Part shown: piece after piece, positions 8,451 to 17,343 of the stretch | Layout of the letters: every line of letters begins with the position of its first letter | How positions within the stretch are numbered: the stretch's first letter is position 1 | Source of the DNA: Clostridiaceae bacterium | GTDB taxonomy: Bacteria > Bacillota > Clostridia > Lachnospirales > Lachnospiraceae | DNA length: 64,000 nucleotides | NCBI GenBank assembly: GCA_910575435.1 | Contig: CAJTGI010000008.1 | Span: 1-64,000 of the forward strand | Direction: 5' to 3' | The notes under the pieces: model-generated | What the model was told of the DNA's origin: nothing | The model's database searches: none | The model's input: only the letters and a program-made list of their open reading frames with translations | Made by a program: the position numbers and the translations under genes

Positions 8451-9173
8451 TTATACCATACCCTTCGTAGCCTCATACATGGCAATACTGGCCGCAATAG
8501 GCAAATTCAAACTGTCTATCCTATCCGAATGTGGAATCACCACGCTTCGCCCCACCTTGGAAAACTCAGGCGGAAGCCCTGTGGCCTCATTTCCAAATAT
8601 CAGGGAATATACACCCTTCGGCGCCAACTCCTGCAGGGGCATGCTGGCATCCAGCATAAAGGGATAGAGTTCCCTCCCCCCATATTCCTCCCCATACTCA
8701 TTAAAAGAATCAAAATATGCCACATCTGTAGAAAAAATCGCCCCCATAGACGCCCTCACTACCTTGGGATCAAAGGCATCCACCCCCGGACGAATCACTG
8801 CCATCTGGTTCAATCCAAAACCCAGAGCACTTCTCATAATCGTGCCCATATTTCCCGCATTGGAGGGATTCACTAGGACAATGTGGGAAGCACTTTTCTC
8901 CAACTTTCCCTCGTATTTGCCAAACTCCCCAATGACAAAGCAATTCTCTTTCTGGGACATGACATGGAAAATCTTATCTGCATACACCACGTCCACCCCC
9001 CGCTCCCTGCACAAACGCAAAAGCCGGTCCAGCGTATCCCCCTCCTTCATCCCAGAGTGAATAAACACCCTCACAGCCTGTTCCGGGCGATGCTGCAGCA
9101 ATTCAAAAGTAAGGGTAATCCCTAAAGCATAAGATACCTCGCTATCTTTCCGATATCGTCTATAAACCGCCAT
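8451..9173 (-). CDS. TrmH/SpoU-family RNA 2'-O-methyltransferase
   Basis: This 240-residue protein shows the three SPOUT knot motifs: VNPSNAGNMGTIMRSALGFG (motif 1, about residues 106-125), LIFGNEATGLP (motif 2, about 193-203) and SLNLPIAASIAMYE (motif 3, about 222-235). These bind S-adenosylmethionine in the trefoil knot and methylate a ribose in tRNA or rRNA. The start has an AGGAGAGG site. The N-terminus (MAVYRRYRKDSEVSYALG) includes an extension that may bind substrate. The target RNA cannot be told. Confidence 0.88.
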   Translation of the reverse strand: MAVYRRYRKDSEVSYALGITLTFELLQHRPEQAVRVFIHSGMKEGDTLDRLLRLCRERGVDVVYADKIFHVMSQKENCFVIGEFGKYEGKLEKSASHIVLVNPSNAGNMGTIMRSALGFGLNQMAVIRPGVDAFDPKVVRASMGAIFSTDVAYFDSFNEYGEEYGGRELYPFMLDASMPLQELAPKGVYSLIFGNEATGLPPEFSKVGRSVVIPHSDRIDSLNLPIAASIAMYEATKGMV

Positions 9174-9222
9174 AGTTGCCTCTCCTAATTTATGTTATTT
9201 TATTATCCCATATTTTTTCCAC

Positions 9223-9254
9223 TTTAAAAGAGGGACTTTCATCCCTCTTTTAAA
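9223..9254 (-). terminator. perfect 13-bp terminator hairpin
   Basis: TTTAAAAGAGGGA (9223-9235) pairs perfectly with TCCCTCTTTTAAA (9242-9254) around a 6-base loop. It lies 89 bases after the cheX stop and can act on leftward transcription. The symmetry would also permit rightward action. Confidence 0.75.
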
Positions 9255-9342
9255 TCCATAAACAGATCTTTTCGTCAAATTTTCAATCACAATTTATCAT
9301 TGGCAGGGCAGAACCATACTATGAAAGAAGCAATTCCAATGA

Positions 9343-9795
9343 CTACTCTTTGATATAAACATCCACCGTCAGATTTCCTGCCTCGCTGGTAAAAGGTATG
9401 CTAAAGACCGCAGGCACACCCAACTCGAAATCTCCTCCCACAAAATATGTAGGCGGCGTAATATCTATCGCAATTCCATTATTAGCAAATACGGTAGCAG
9501 CATTTCCCGCAATCATATTTCCCAATTCAGAAATCGCACTTTGACCCAAGGCATCAATCTCCGATACAGGAGCCATCATCATCTTAGATACAATCTCCAG
9601 CGCTGTCGGCCTTTCGATATTCAAGAGTACCTGCCCCTCCAAGCTGCCAACTAGCCCTAACTTGATAATGGAGGCATCCTCTGCATAAGAGCCCTTTGAC
9701 AAGGTGGGCTTTCCAAACTTCAAATCCAGCATACACATGTCCTTCATAATCTTGCAGACAGATATGATAAACGGATTCACATGCTCCGCTTTCAC
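9343..9795 (-). CDS. cheX: CheX-like chemotaxis phosphatase
   Basis: This 150-residue protein matches the CheC/CheX/FliY phosphatase family. The active-site helix reads ISELGNMIAGNA (about residues 86-97) with the conserved E and N that position water for CheY-P dephosphorylation. CheX has one such helix, as here. The start is a GTG at 9795 behind GAAGGTG. It stands alone, with no che or fli genes beside it, under a promoter at 9876-9904 and with a terminator at 9223-9254. A role in chemotaxis signal termination fits the flagellin and FliD-like genes elsewhere in the window. Confidence 0.85.
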   Translation of the reverse strand: MKAEHVNPFIISVCKIMKDMCMLDLKFGKPTLSKGSYAEDASIIKLGLVGSLEGQVLLNIERPTALEIVSKMMMAPVSEIDALGQSAISELGNMIAGNAATVFANNGIAIDITPPTYFVGGDFELGVPAVFSIPFTSEAGNLTVDVYIKE

Positions 9796-9875
9796 TGAAT
9801 CACCTTCCCTTCATCCATTGGTACCCTTTTTTGCCTTCAATATATCTCAATCGCGCCAAAAAAGTAGTTGCTAAC

Positions 9876-9904
9876 AGTATAGCAAATAAAATTATTTCTG
9901 TAAA
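9876..9904 (-). promoter_or_regulatory. promoter of cheX
   Basis: On the minus strand TTTACA (9899-9904), a 17-base spacer and TATACT (9876-9881), about 80 bases before the GTG start. It is sigma-A type, not the SigD type expected for many chemotaxis genes. Confidence 0.5.
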
Positions 9905-9926
9905 CGATTTTTTGCAAATTCTCCTC

Positions 9927-10955
9927 TCAGCCAGCAGTTATCTTAAATATCTTCCAGAAAGACTTGCTGATGCGGACTTCATCATCCCCCAGCCATCCAT
10001 TGTATTTCTTTCGGAACATCTCTGTCTGCCGCTGTTCTATCAATTGTTCCTTCCTGGCATAGGTAGCATCCTCGTCCGTCTCCTCCACGCATCGAATGAT
10101 ATAGTATCCATCCTCCCCCTCTATCACAGGACTGATTTGACCCTTCTTCAATTCCCATGCCTTTGTCACTGCCGCATCGGCCAGTTCCCCCGTGTTCTGC
10201 CCCAGCGTTCCAATGGTTTCCTCCACCTTGGAGCCATCCGTATTCTTCTGGGCAAAAGCATGGAAATCCTCGGCTTTCTTTCCATCCTGCGCCAATTTGT
10301 CAGCCCGCTTTCTGGCCTGCTCCTTCTCCTTCTGGCCCAAATCTACCTTCACGCCATCCTGGGTGGTTCCATTTGTCAGAATGCGGATATACTGAATCTT
10401 CCTCTGCTTCGCCTCCTTATCGGAAATATTGGTATCCACCTCATCCGTAGCAATATAGAACATTCTCTCTGCCAGAAGATTCTCCTCAAATACTTCTGTC
10501 ATCTGCTGCAATGACAGGCAATATTTTTCCTTATCCTCCTGGCTGGCATTTTCCATCAGTTCTTCCGCCTTCTGGACTGCCTGGTCCCTGTCATCGCTGC
10601 CCAAGGTCACTTTCTCTTTCTTAGCGGTTTTGCTGATGACCGCCATCTGGGTCACCATGCTCAGGATCTCCTCCTTCGCCTCGTCACCTATGGTGCCCTC
10701 CTTGCCCAGAGGATAGTCCCACACCTCCTGGCCAAAGTTTTTTCCATACTGGCTGCTCAAGAGATAGCAATAATTTCTCACCTTGCTGTAGGTAACGCCC
10801 GTATCCCCGATGGAGACCACCACGGAATTATCCTTGATTTCCCCATTCTCCAGCTTCACATTCCGATATGTCTTGCCATTGCCCCCGCAACCGGCAAGAA
10901 GCCCCATGGCCAGCGCAGTCAGAACCACTGCCGCCAGTATCTTATTTCTCCTCAT
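9927..10955 (-). CDS. prsA: PrsA-like lipoprotein peptidyl-prolyl isomerase
   Basis: The 342 residues begin with a lipoprotein signal (MRRNKILAAVVLTALAMGLL then AGCGG), with the lipidated Cys at about residue 23. A SurA/PrsA N-terminal helical region follows, then a parvulin-like rotamase domain (about 185-285) with IQYIRILTNGT, DFHAFAQKNT and EGEDGYYIIRCVEETDE. It should fold secreted proteins outside the membrane, relevant here because the window encodes several secreted enzymes. Its start overlaps the mfd stop by 14 bases, with an AGGAGG site inside mfd, so translation is probably coupled. Confidence 0.88.
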   Translation of the reverse strand: MRRNKILAAVVLTALAMGLLAGCGGNGKTYRNVKLENGEIKDNSVVVSIGDTGVTYSKVRNYCYLLSSQYGKNFGQEVWDYPLGKEGTIGDEAKEEILSMVTQMAVISKTAKKEKVTLGSDDRDQAVQKAEELMENASQEDKEKYCLSLQQMTEVFEENLLAERMFYIATDEVDTNISDKEAKQRKIQYIRILTNGTTQDGVKVDLGQKEKEQARKRADKLAQDGKKAEDFHAFAQKNTDGSKVEETIGTLGQNTGELADAAVTKAWELKKGQISPVIEGEDGYYIIRCVEETDEDATYARKEQLIEQRQTEMFRKKYNGWLGDDEVRISKSFWKIFKITAG

Positions 10956-13900
10956 ACAGACCTCCTATCTTCTCTACCGAGCTTTCCAATATCTGGAATA
11001 CTTCTTCTGCCATCGTGACTTTCAAAGGCTTTTTCTTTTCTGCCGTCCGCTTGGCCGCATATATATTCTGCCTGATTTTCTGCGCCTCCTGACGTTCCAG
11101 CTGATAGAAAAAGTAAGGTTCATCGTCAGGGATATACCGCATCTTGCCCCGAAACTCTTTCACCATCTCTGCCACCCGCTCCGGCAAGATATTTTCTGTA
11201 CTGTGCAGACAGATTTTAATGCCCCCGGGCTTTTGCTCTATCTGGGAAATCCCTGCCCGATGGGCTTTCGCCTTGATGCAGGCGATCTTTAGCAAATTAT
11301 CCACCGCCAGAGGAATATCCCCGAACCGATCCAGCAGCTCATCCTGCATATCCTGGTATTCATCCTGCCCCTCGATTCCAGCAATCCTCTTATACATATC
11401 CAATTTCTGAAATTCACTGGGGATGTAGGAGGCAGGAATGAAGGCATCCACCTGGATATCTATGCTAGTCTCGTACTCCTCCGTCTCCGGCTCGTCATTC
11501 TTTAGGCGGCTCACTGCCTCATTGAGCATCTTGCAGTATAAATCATACCCCACCGCCTCCATATGGCCGGATTGGGCTTCTCCCAAGACATTTCCAGCCC
11601 CGCGAATCTCCAAATCCCGCATGGCCACCTTAATCCCGGAACCCAGTTCCGTATATTCCCGAATGGCCGCCAGACGCTTTTCCGCCACCTCCTTTAACAT
11701 CTTATCCCGCTTATACATAAGGAACGCATAGGAAGTGCGGTTTGAACGCCCTACCCGCCCCCGCAGCTGGTAGAGCTGGGACAGCCCCATCTGGTCAGCA
11801 TTGTCAATGATAATCGTATTCACATTAGAGATATCCAGTCCCGTCTCAATGATGGTGGTGGCAACCAGCACGTCAATCTCCCCATTGATAAAGGACATCA
11901 TGATATTTTCCAGTTCCCTCTCCCGCATCTGCCCGTGGGCGAAAGCCACATTGGCATCCGGCACCAATTCCCCAATTTCCAGGGCCACCTCGTCAATGTG
12001 GCGCACCCGGTTATAGACATAATAAATCTGGCCGCCCCGAGCAAGTTCCCTGTTCACCGCCTCCCGGATAATCTCGGGATTGTGTTCCATTACAAAGGTC
12101 TGTATGGGCAGCCGGTCAATGGGAGGCTCTTCCAGCACGCTCATATCCCGGATGCCCACCAGGCTCATATGAAGCGTTCTGGGAATCGGTGTCGCACTCA
12201 GGGTAAGCACATCCACATTCCCCTTCATCTGCTTAATCTTCTCCTTGTGGGTCACGCCAAAGCGCTGCTCCTCATCCACCACCAGAAGCCCCAGATTTTT
12301 AAAAGTGATATCCTTGGACAAAAGGCGGTGGGTGCCAATCACAATATCCACCTGCCCCTTCTTCAGCTTCTCAATGGTCTGCTTCTGCTGGGCGCTGGTG
12401 CGGAACCGGGACAGCATCTCCACGGATACGGGAAAATCCCCCAGCCGCTCCTTCATCGTATTGTAATGCTGCTGGGCCAATATGGTCGTAGGCACCAGAA
12501 ATGCCACCTGCTTCCCGTCATTCACCGCCTTAAAAGCCGCCCTGATGGCAATCTCCGTCTTGCCATACCCCACGTCTCCGCAAATCAGCCGATCCATGAT
12601 CTTAGTACTCTCCATATCCCGCTTGGTATCCTCAATGGCTCGAAGCTGGTCCTGAGTCTCCTCAAAGGGAAAGAGTTCCTCGAACTCCTGCTGCCACACC
12701 GTATCCTTTCCGAAGGGATAGCCCTCCAGCTGTTGTCTCTTGGCATAGAGAAGCACCAGTTCCTTGGCAATCTCCTGAACTGCGCCCCGCACCCTGGATT
12801 TCGTCTTCTTCCATTCATTAGACCCCAGTTTGTTCAGTTTCGGCTTTCTGGCATCCTGCCCCGCATACTTCTGCAGCACATCCAGCCCGGATACAGGCAC
12901 ATACAGGTCTCCCCCGTCCCCATACTCAATCTTGATATAATCCTTGGTGACCCCTTCCACCTGGATTTTCTCAATTCCCCGATAGATTCCCAAGCCATGG
13001 TTCTCGTGAACCACATAATCCCCCACGCTAAGCTCATTAAAGCTCTGAATGCTCTTCCCGGAATACTTCTTCTGCCGCCCCCGCTTGTTCCGCATCTTAG
13101 CGCCGAAAATATCTGCCTCCGTTACCACCACGAATTTGGCTGTTCCATAACAGAAGCCCTTCCGCAAGAACCCATAGCTGGCCATCACCTGGCCCGGCTC
13201 CAACGCCACATCTGGCTTCTCCCGGTAGAATGCCGGAATGTCATATTCATTCAAATCCTTGCCCAGACGCTGGGCTCTGGTTCTGGAAGCGGACAGCAGA
13301 AGGACAGAATAGCCATTCTTCCGCCACCGCTCGATGTCCTCCACCAAAAGTTCAAAGTGCTTATTGTAGGAACCCACAGGCTGTATCTGGACATGGAGGG
13401 ATTCCTTCGCCTCGATTCCCTTTGGCATAGAATCCAATATTGTAAAATACGCCGCCGGTTTTTGCAGCAGCACGGCATTTACTTCCTCCGCACCATACAA
13501 AACCTTCATCTGCCCCGGAAGGAGATAGCCCTTCTCCAGCCTTCCCTCCATGCTCTCGCGAAACTCGGTCTCCACCGCCTCCATCTTCTCCAGGCAGCGG
13601 ATAGGCTCATCCACAAAAAACATCGTATTCTCGCTGTCAAAGTAGTCAAAAAAGGACCCGGTAGCCAAAGGAAAATAAGAGATGAAACTCTCCAGGCCCA
13701 TGCGATTCCCATAATCCTCGTAATCGGACTTCACCGTATTCAGCAAATCCGTCAGCCGATTGGCCGCCTCATGGTTCTTCTCTTTCTGGAATTTCTTCCG
13801 CAGCTTTTCCTGATCCTTCTTCATATTCTGGAAGGCTTCTCGAATCTCCCCCTCCGTCACGATAAACTCCGAGGCAGGAAAAATCTGAAAGGACTCCATC

Positions 13901-14541
13901 CGCTCAATAGAGCGCTGACTCTCCACGTCAAAGGAACGGATCGTGTCAATCTCGTCCCCCCACAACTCTATGCGGTAGGGGCAGTCCTCCGTGATGGGGA
14001 ATACGTCCAATATGCCCCCCCGGATGGAATAATCCCCCGGCACCTCCACCTGTCCCTGGCGGCAGTATCCCATGTCGGTAAGCTGGCGGCTCAATTTCTC
14101 CAAATCCACCGTATCTCCCTCGGCCACACGAACCACAGCCCGCTCGTAGACGGATAATTCCAGCAGAAATTCCATCCCCGCATCCATGGTGGTGACGATG
14201 GTTCCCGACTCTCGCCGAAGCAACGCCTCAATCACCTTCAGTCGCTCTGCCGTCAGCGCATTTCCGTGAACATCCGCACTATAAAAAATCACATCCTTTG
14301 CCGGGAAGTATAAAACCTCCCGGTCAAATATGCGATAATCTTCCACCAGTTCCCTTGCCTTTATTTCATTTTGTGTTACGATCACCTTCCAGGAAATATT
14401 TTCAGAAAGCCCATAGATAAAATGCAATTTCTGGGAGTCCATGCAACCGGAAATATGCAAAGGCAGACGTTTTCTGTCTATGCACTCCCTGGCGCTGCGA
14501 TAGGCATTGATTTCCCGCAAGGGTGCCAGCAATGTCTCCAT
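10942..14541 (-). CDS. mfd: transcription-repair coupling factor Mfd
   Basis: This protein of about 1199 residues displaces stalled RNA polymerase and recruits UvrA. Visible parts are the UvrB-like N-terminal module (about 1-330) and the polymerase-interacting CarD-like domain (LSVGDYVVHENHGLGIYRG). The RecG-like motor has GDVGYGKTEIAIRAAF and VDEEQRFGV, with TLSATPIPRTL, ETGLDISNVNTIIID and QLRGRVGRSNR. A C-terminal TRCF domain completes it. I chose the ATG at 14541 (METLLAPLREI) with AAGGG 6-10 bases upstream; a longer frame to 14598 would begin with TTG without a site. It sits in a leftward block with uvrC, pth and prsA. Confidence 0.97.
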   Translation of the reverse strand: METLLAPLREINAYRSARECIDRKRLPLHISGCMDSQKLHFIYGLSENISWKVIVTQNEIKARELVEDYRIFDREVLYFPAKDVIFYSADVHGNALTAERLKVIEALLRRESGTIVTTMDAGMEFLLELSVYERAVVRVAEGDTVDLEKLSRQLTDMGYCRQGQVEVPGDYSIRGGILDVFPITEDCPYRIELWGDEIDTIRSFDVESQRSIERMESFQIFPASEFIVTEGEIREAFQNMKKDQEKLRKKFQKEKNHEAANRLTDLLNTVKSDYEDYGNRMGLESFISYFPLATGSFFDYFDSENTMFFVDEPIRCLEKMEAVETEFRESMEGRLEKGYLLPGQMKVLYGAEEVNAVLLQKPAAYFTILDSMPKGIEAKESLHVQIQPVGSYNKHFELLVEDIERWRKNGYSVLLLSASRTRAQRLGKDLNEYDIPAFYREKPDVALEPGQVMASYGFLRKGFCYGTAKFVVVTEADIFGAKMRNKRGRQKKYSGKSIQSFNELSVGDYVVHENHGLGIYRGIEKIQVEGVTKDYIKIEYGDGGDLYVPVSGLDVLQKYAGQDARKPKLNKLGSNEWKKTKSRVRGAVQEIAKELVLLYAKRQQLEGYPFGKDTVWQQEFEELFPFEETQDQLRAIEDTKRDMESTKIMDRLICGDVGYGKTEIAIRAAFKAVNDGKQVAFLVPTTILAQQHYNTMKERLGDFPVSVEMLSRFRTSAQQKQTIEKLKKGQVDIVIGTHRLLSKDITFKNLGLLVVDEEQRFGVTHKEKIKQMKGNVDVLTLSATPIPRTLHMSLVGIRDMSVLEEPPIDRLPIQTFVMEHNPEIIREAVNRELARGGQIYYVYNRVRHIDEVALEIGELVPDANVAFAHGQMRERELENIMMSFINGEIDVLVATTIIETGLDISNVNTIIIDNADQMGLSQLYQLRGRVGRSNRTSYAFLMYKRDKMLKEVAEKRLAAIREYTELGSGIKVAMRDLEIRGAGNVLGEAQSGHMEAVGYDLYCKMLNEAVSRLKNDEPETEEYETSIDIQVDAFIPASYIPSEFQKLDMYKRIAGIEGQDEYQDMQDELLDRFGDIPLAVDNLLKIACIKAKAHRAGISQIEQKPGGIKICLHSTENILPERVAEMVKEFRGKMRYIPDDEPYFFYQLERQEAQKIRQNIYAAKRTAEKKKPLKVTMAEEVFQILESSVEKIGGLYEEK

Positions 14542-14629
14542 CTCTACCCTTTTCTTTCTATTTCTAAATTGATGCCTTTGAATCATTGACATTCGCAACC
14601 ATTCATGGGATAGGTCCCCATCTGCCCGC

Positions 14630-15190
14630 CTAATTAAACTGGTTCATGGCAGTTTCCATCCCATCATTCATAATCGCCTCGCAAGCCTTGCAAGCCCGCT
14701 CCAGAGCCTCCCGAATCTGAGGTTCCTCCTCCCTGGGAAAACGGCCCAGCACATAATCCACCAAATCCCATCCCTTGGGCTTCTCCCCCACGCCAATGCG
14801 TATTCTGGGGAACTCCTGCCCGCCCAGGTGGGCGATGATATTCTTGATTCCATTATGCCCTCCCGCACTGCCCTTGGGCCGAATGCGGAGCTTTCCCGGC
14901 GGCAGCGCAATATCGTCATATATGACAATCAGCTGTTCTGCCGGGTCAATCTTATAGTAATCCACCAACTCCCTCACGCTCTCGCCGCTCAAATTCATAT
15001 AGGTCTGGGGCATGGCCAGCAACACTTTCTGCCCTCCCACAACGCCCTTCCCAATCAAGGCTTTATGCTTCTTCCCATCCACGGAAATGCCATTGGCATC
15101 TGCCAGGGCAGTGATGGCCGAAAAGCCGATATTGTGCCTGGTACCCGCATATTTGCTCTCTGGATTGCCCAAACCTACGATGATATACAT
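14630..15190 (-). CDS. pth: peptidyl-tRNA hydrolase
   Basis: This 186-residue cytosolic enzyme releases tRNA from prematurely ended peptidyl-tRNA. The hallmark N-terminus MYIIVGLGNPESKYAGTRHN contains catalytic H19 of the family (TRHNIG) with N9. The motifs MPQTYMNLSGESV, VIYDDIALPPGKLR and GSAGGHNGIKNI are complete. The start has an AGGAAGG site. It lies 15 bases after the HD-domain gene and about 90 bases before mfd, the usual pth-mfd order in Firmicutes. Confidence 0.97.
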   Translation of the reverse strand: MYIIVGLGNPESKYAGTRHNIGFSAITALADANGISVDGKKHKALIGKGVVGGQKVLLAMPQTYMNLSGESVRELVDYYKIDPAEQLIVIYDDIALPPGKLRIRPKGSAGGHNGIKNIIAHLGGQEFPRIRIGVGEKPKGWDLVDYVLGRFPREEEPQIREALERACKACEAIMNDGMETAMNQFN

Positions 15191-15205
15191 GATAATCCGC
15201 CCTTC

Positions 15206-16336
15206 CTAAAAGTTCTTCTTCTCCTTCTTTTGCCCGATATGGACAGTCTCCCCCTTATAACTAGCCAAAAGATCCGTATCCACTACATGGCGGTTATCCA
15301 TGGTCTTCTGGATATCCTTCACCCGCACATCCACATACTGGTCTCCCAGATTCAAGACCTGATTATCCCGGAAGGAGAGTACGAATGGCTCCAGCACATT
15401 CACAGGGCCCTCGGCAATCACCAGTCCCCGGTCCCCATTGGTCAGTTCCACGCAAACGCCAGGCGTGAGGATGTTGATGCTGTCAATCAGCCCCTGAACC
15501 ACCCTCTGGTCAAAGCCATTCTCCTTGTCCAGCAGATAGCGGAGCGCGGTGATTTCCGACAGAGGCTCCTCCCCATACTTCATGGCAGTCATATCATCGT
15601 ACACTGCCGCTACCTTTAAGATTTCCACTTCATCAATCTTAATATTCACCGTCTCATCATCATCAATGCGATACAGGTTCTTGCACACGATGGTGGCAAT
15701 CCTCTTCACGCTGGGGTCCAAGTCATAATCCTTATTCAAGATCTGGTAGCCCGCATACCGATATGTATTAATTTGCGTAAGCTCTTCCTCCGTCAATTCC
15801 TCCTTGGTCTTCTTCCTGAGGGCAGAGGGCACCAAGAGACTGCCGATATCATGAAGAATGCCCGCAACCACCACGTCCAGCTGGGCCTTGAACTCCATCT
15901 TCATCTTCTTGCTCATCAGCGCGCACAGAATGGCAACATTCAGCGCATGCTTATAGGCATAGTCCTCCGCGCTTCTCAAATTCTGCACGAAATTAATCTT
16001 ATGGTGAAGGTTCCCGTAACTCTTAATCACCTTGTTGGCAAAAGGATATAAGCCCTCCGGCTCCTTCTGGGATGCCACCAAATCCAGCACTTCCTTGATG
16101 GAAAAGATGGACATGGACTGGAACCTCTCAAATTCCACATCATCCTCCGACATAGGAGGCACCGGCTCCGCCGGCTCCAAAATATAGACCCCGATCAGCC
16201 CAAAATTCTGAATGCTCACAATGCCCTGGCTGGTCAGTTTAGAATTCCTCTCATAGAGCATTACTCCGTTTTTGTTGTAAATGGGCTTCGCCAGCCGCAT
16301 TCCCGTCTTTAAATTATCTGCCTTTACAAATATCAT
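15206..16336 (-). CDS. HD-domain protein, degenerate HD-GYP type
   Basis: This 376-residue protein has an N-terminal segment (1-60) typical of HD-GYP cyclic-di-GMP phosphodiesterases (FVKADNLKTGMRLAKPIYNK). An HD domain follows (about 130-260) with HALNVAILCALMSKK and GILHDIGSLLVP. The expected HHE..DG.GYP segment is not recognisable: that region reads IATIVCKNLYRIDDDE. The C-terminus (about 290-370) looks like a PilZ or small beta domain (ELTNGDRGLVIAE). The metal site HD is present, but cyclic-di-GMP hydrolysis is uncertain. It lies 19 bases after hprK and 15 before pth, so it is in the same operon. Confidence 0.75.
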   Translation of the reverse strand: MIFVKADNLKTGMRLAKPIYNKNGVMLYERNSKLTSQGIVSIQNFGLIGVYILEPAEPVPPMSEDDVEFERFQSMSIFSIKEVLDLVASQKEPEGLYPFANKVIKSYGNLHHKINFVQNLRSAEDYAYKHALNVAILCALMSKKMKMEFKAQLDVVVAGILHDIGSLLVPSALRKKTKEELTEEELTQINTYRYAGYQILNKDYDLDPSVKRIATIVCKNLYRIDDDETVNIKIDEVEILKVAAVYDDMTAMKYGEEPLSEITALRYLLDKENGFDQRVVQGLIDSINILTPGVCVELTNGDRGLVIAEGPVNVLEPFVLSFRDNQVLNLGDQYVDVRVKDIQKTMDNRHVVDTDLLASYKGETVHIGQKKEKKNF

Positions 16337-16355
16337 GCCTGATTCTCCCCTTTTC

Positions 16356-17318
16356 TTACAGTTCTATTCGCTTTTCAGCGAGATTGCTAGTAACCCTGTT
16401 ATACAATTCCAAAGCGGCATTGTAACCCATGCTCTTCTGCCTGTGGTTTACCGCAGCGGACTCGCAAATAATCGCCACATTCCTGCCCGGCCTGATGGGA
16501 ATGGAATGGCATACCACCTGATTGCCTAGAAATTCGATAAATTGCTCCTCCAGGCCCAGCCTGTCGTACTCCTGCTCCTTATTGTACTCCTCCAGCTTAA
16601 TCACCAGGCTGATCTCCTGCTGGGATTTCACGCCCTCCACGCCAAAGAGAGACTTGGCATCAATAATCCCGATGCCCCGGAGTTCAATAAAATGCCTGGT
16701 CACCTCCGGCGCAGAGCCTACCAGGGAGGTATCGCTGATCCGCCGAATCTCCACCACGTCATCTGACACCAGGCGATGCCCCCTGTGGATTAATTCCAAC
16801 GCCACCTCAGACTTGCCTATGCCGCTCTCGCCCATGATAAGCACGCCTTCGCCGTAAATATCCACCAGAACGCCGTGAACGGAACATCGGGGTGCCAGCT
16901 TCACCGTAAGCCATTGGATCAATTCCACCATAAAGGGCGAAGTGGCCTTCGTGGTCCGCAGCAAAGGCACCTGATATTCGTTGGCAATCCTGATAACCTT
17001 TTCGTCAATCTCAATCTCTCTGCAGTAGATAATGCAAGGGGGCTTCGGGGACTCCTCGCTCCCTGCCATAATCTTCTCCATCACCTGTACTGCATAATCC
17101 AGTCCTTTCTGCTGGAGATAGGTATTCTCCACATGGCCGATGAGCTGAATGCGGCTGGAATCAAAATAATCGAAATACCCTGCAAGCTGCAATGCAGGAC
17201 GGTTCACCTCCGTCTGGGTAATATTGATCTGATCCACCGACACCTCCGGCGTGCAGTTCTCCAATTTCAGGCTGTCAATCAGCTCCTTCAATGCTACCTT
17301 GTAAACTCCGCTTTGCAT
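16356..17318 (-). CDS. hprK: HPr kinase/phosphorylase
   Basis: This 320-residue enzyme phosphorylates and dephosphorylates Ser46 of HPr, the core of carbon catabolite control in Firmicutes. The catalytic His148 is in SVHGV, the P-loop GESGIGKS is at 163-170, and the downstream motif HRLVSDDVVEI and the signature IELRGIGIIDAKSLFGVEGV are present. The start at 17318 has GGAAGGA 8 bases upstream. It follows uvrC by 25 bases, a common pairing in Clostridia. Confidence 0.97.
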   Translation of the reverse strand: MQSGVYKVALKELIDSLKLENCTPEVSVDQINITQTEVNRPALQLAGYFDYFDSSRIQLIGHVENTYLQQKGLDYAVQVMEKIMAGSEESPKPPCIIYCREIEIDEKVIRIANEYQVPLLRTTKATSPFMVELIQWLTVKLAPRCSVHGVLVDIYGEGVLIMGESGIGKSEVALELIHRGHRLVSDDVVEIRRISDTSLVGSAPEVTRHFIELRGIGIIDAKSLFGVEGVKSQQEISLVIKLEEYNKEQEYDRLGLEEQFIEFLGNQVVCHSIPIRPGRNVAIICESAAVNHRQKSMGYNAALELYNRVTSNLAEKRIEL

Positions 17319-17343
17319 TTACGCCATCCTTCCCGGCTGCCCC

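Noticed and set aside
11935-14157. Long plus-strand open frame (740 codons) opposite mfd
   Set aside because: It is antisense to a complete, conserved mfd gene and its translation is Leu/His/Pro-rich without domains.
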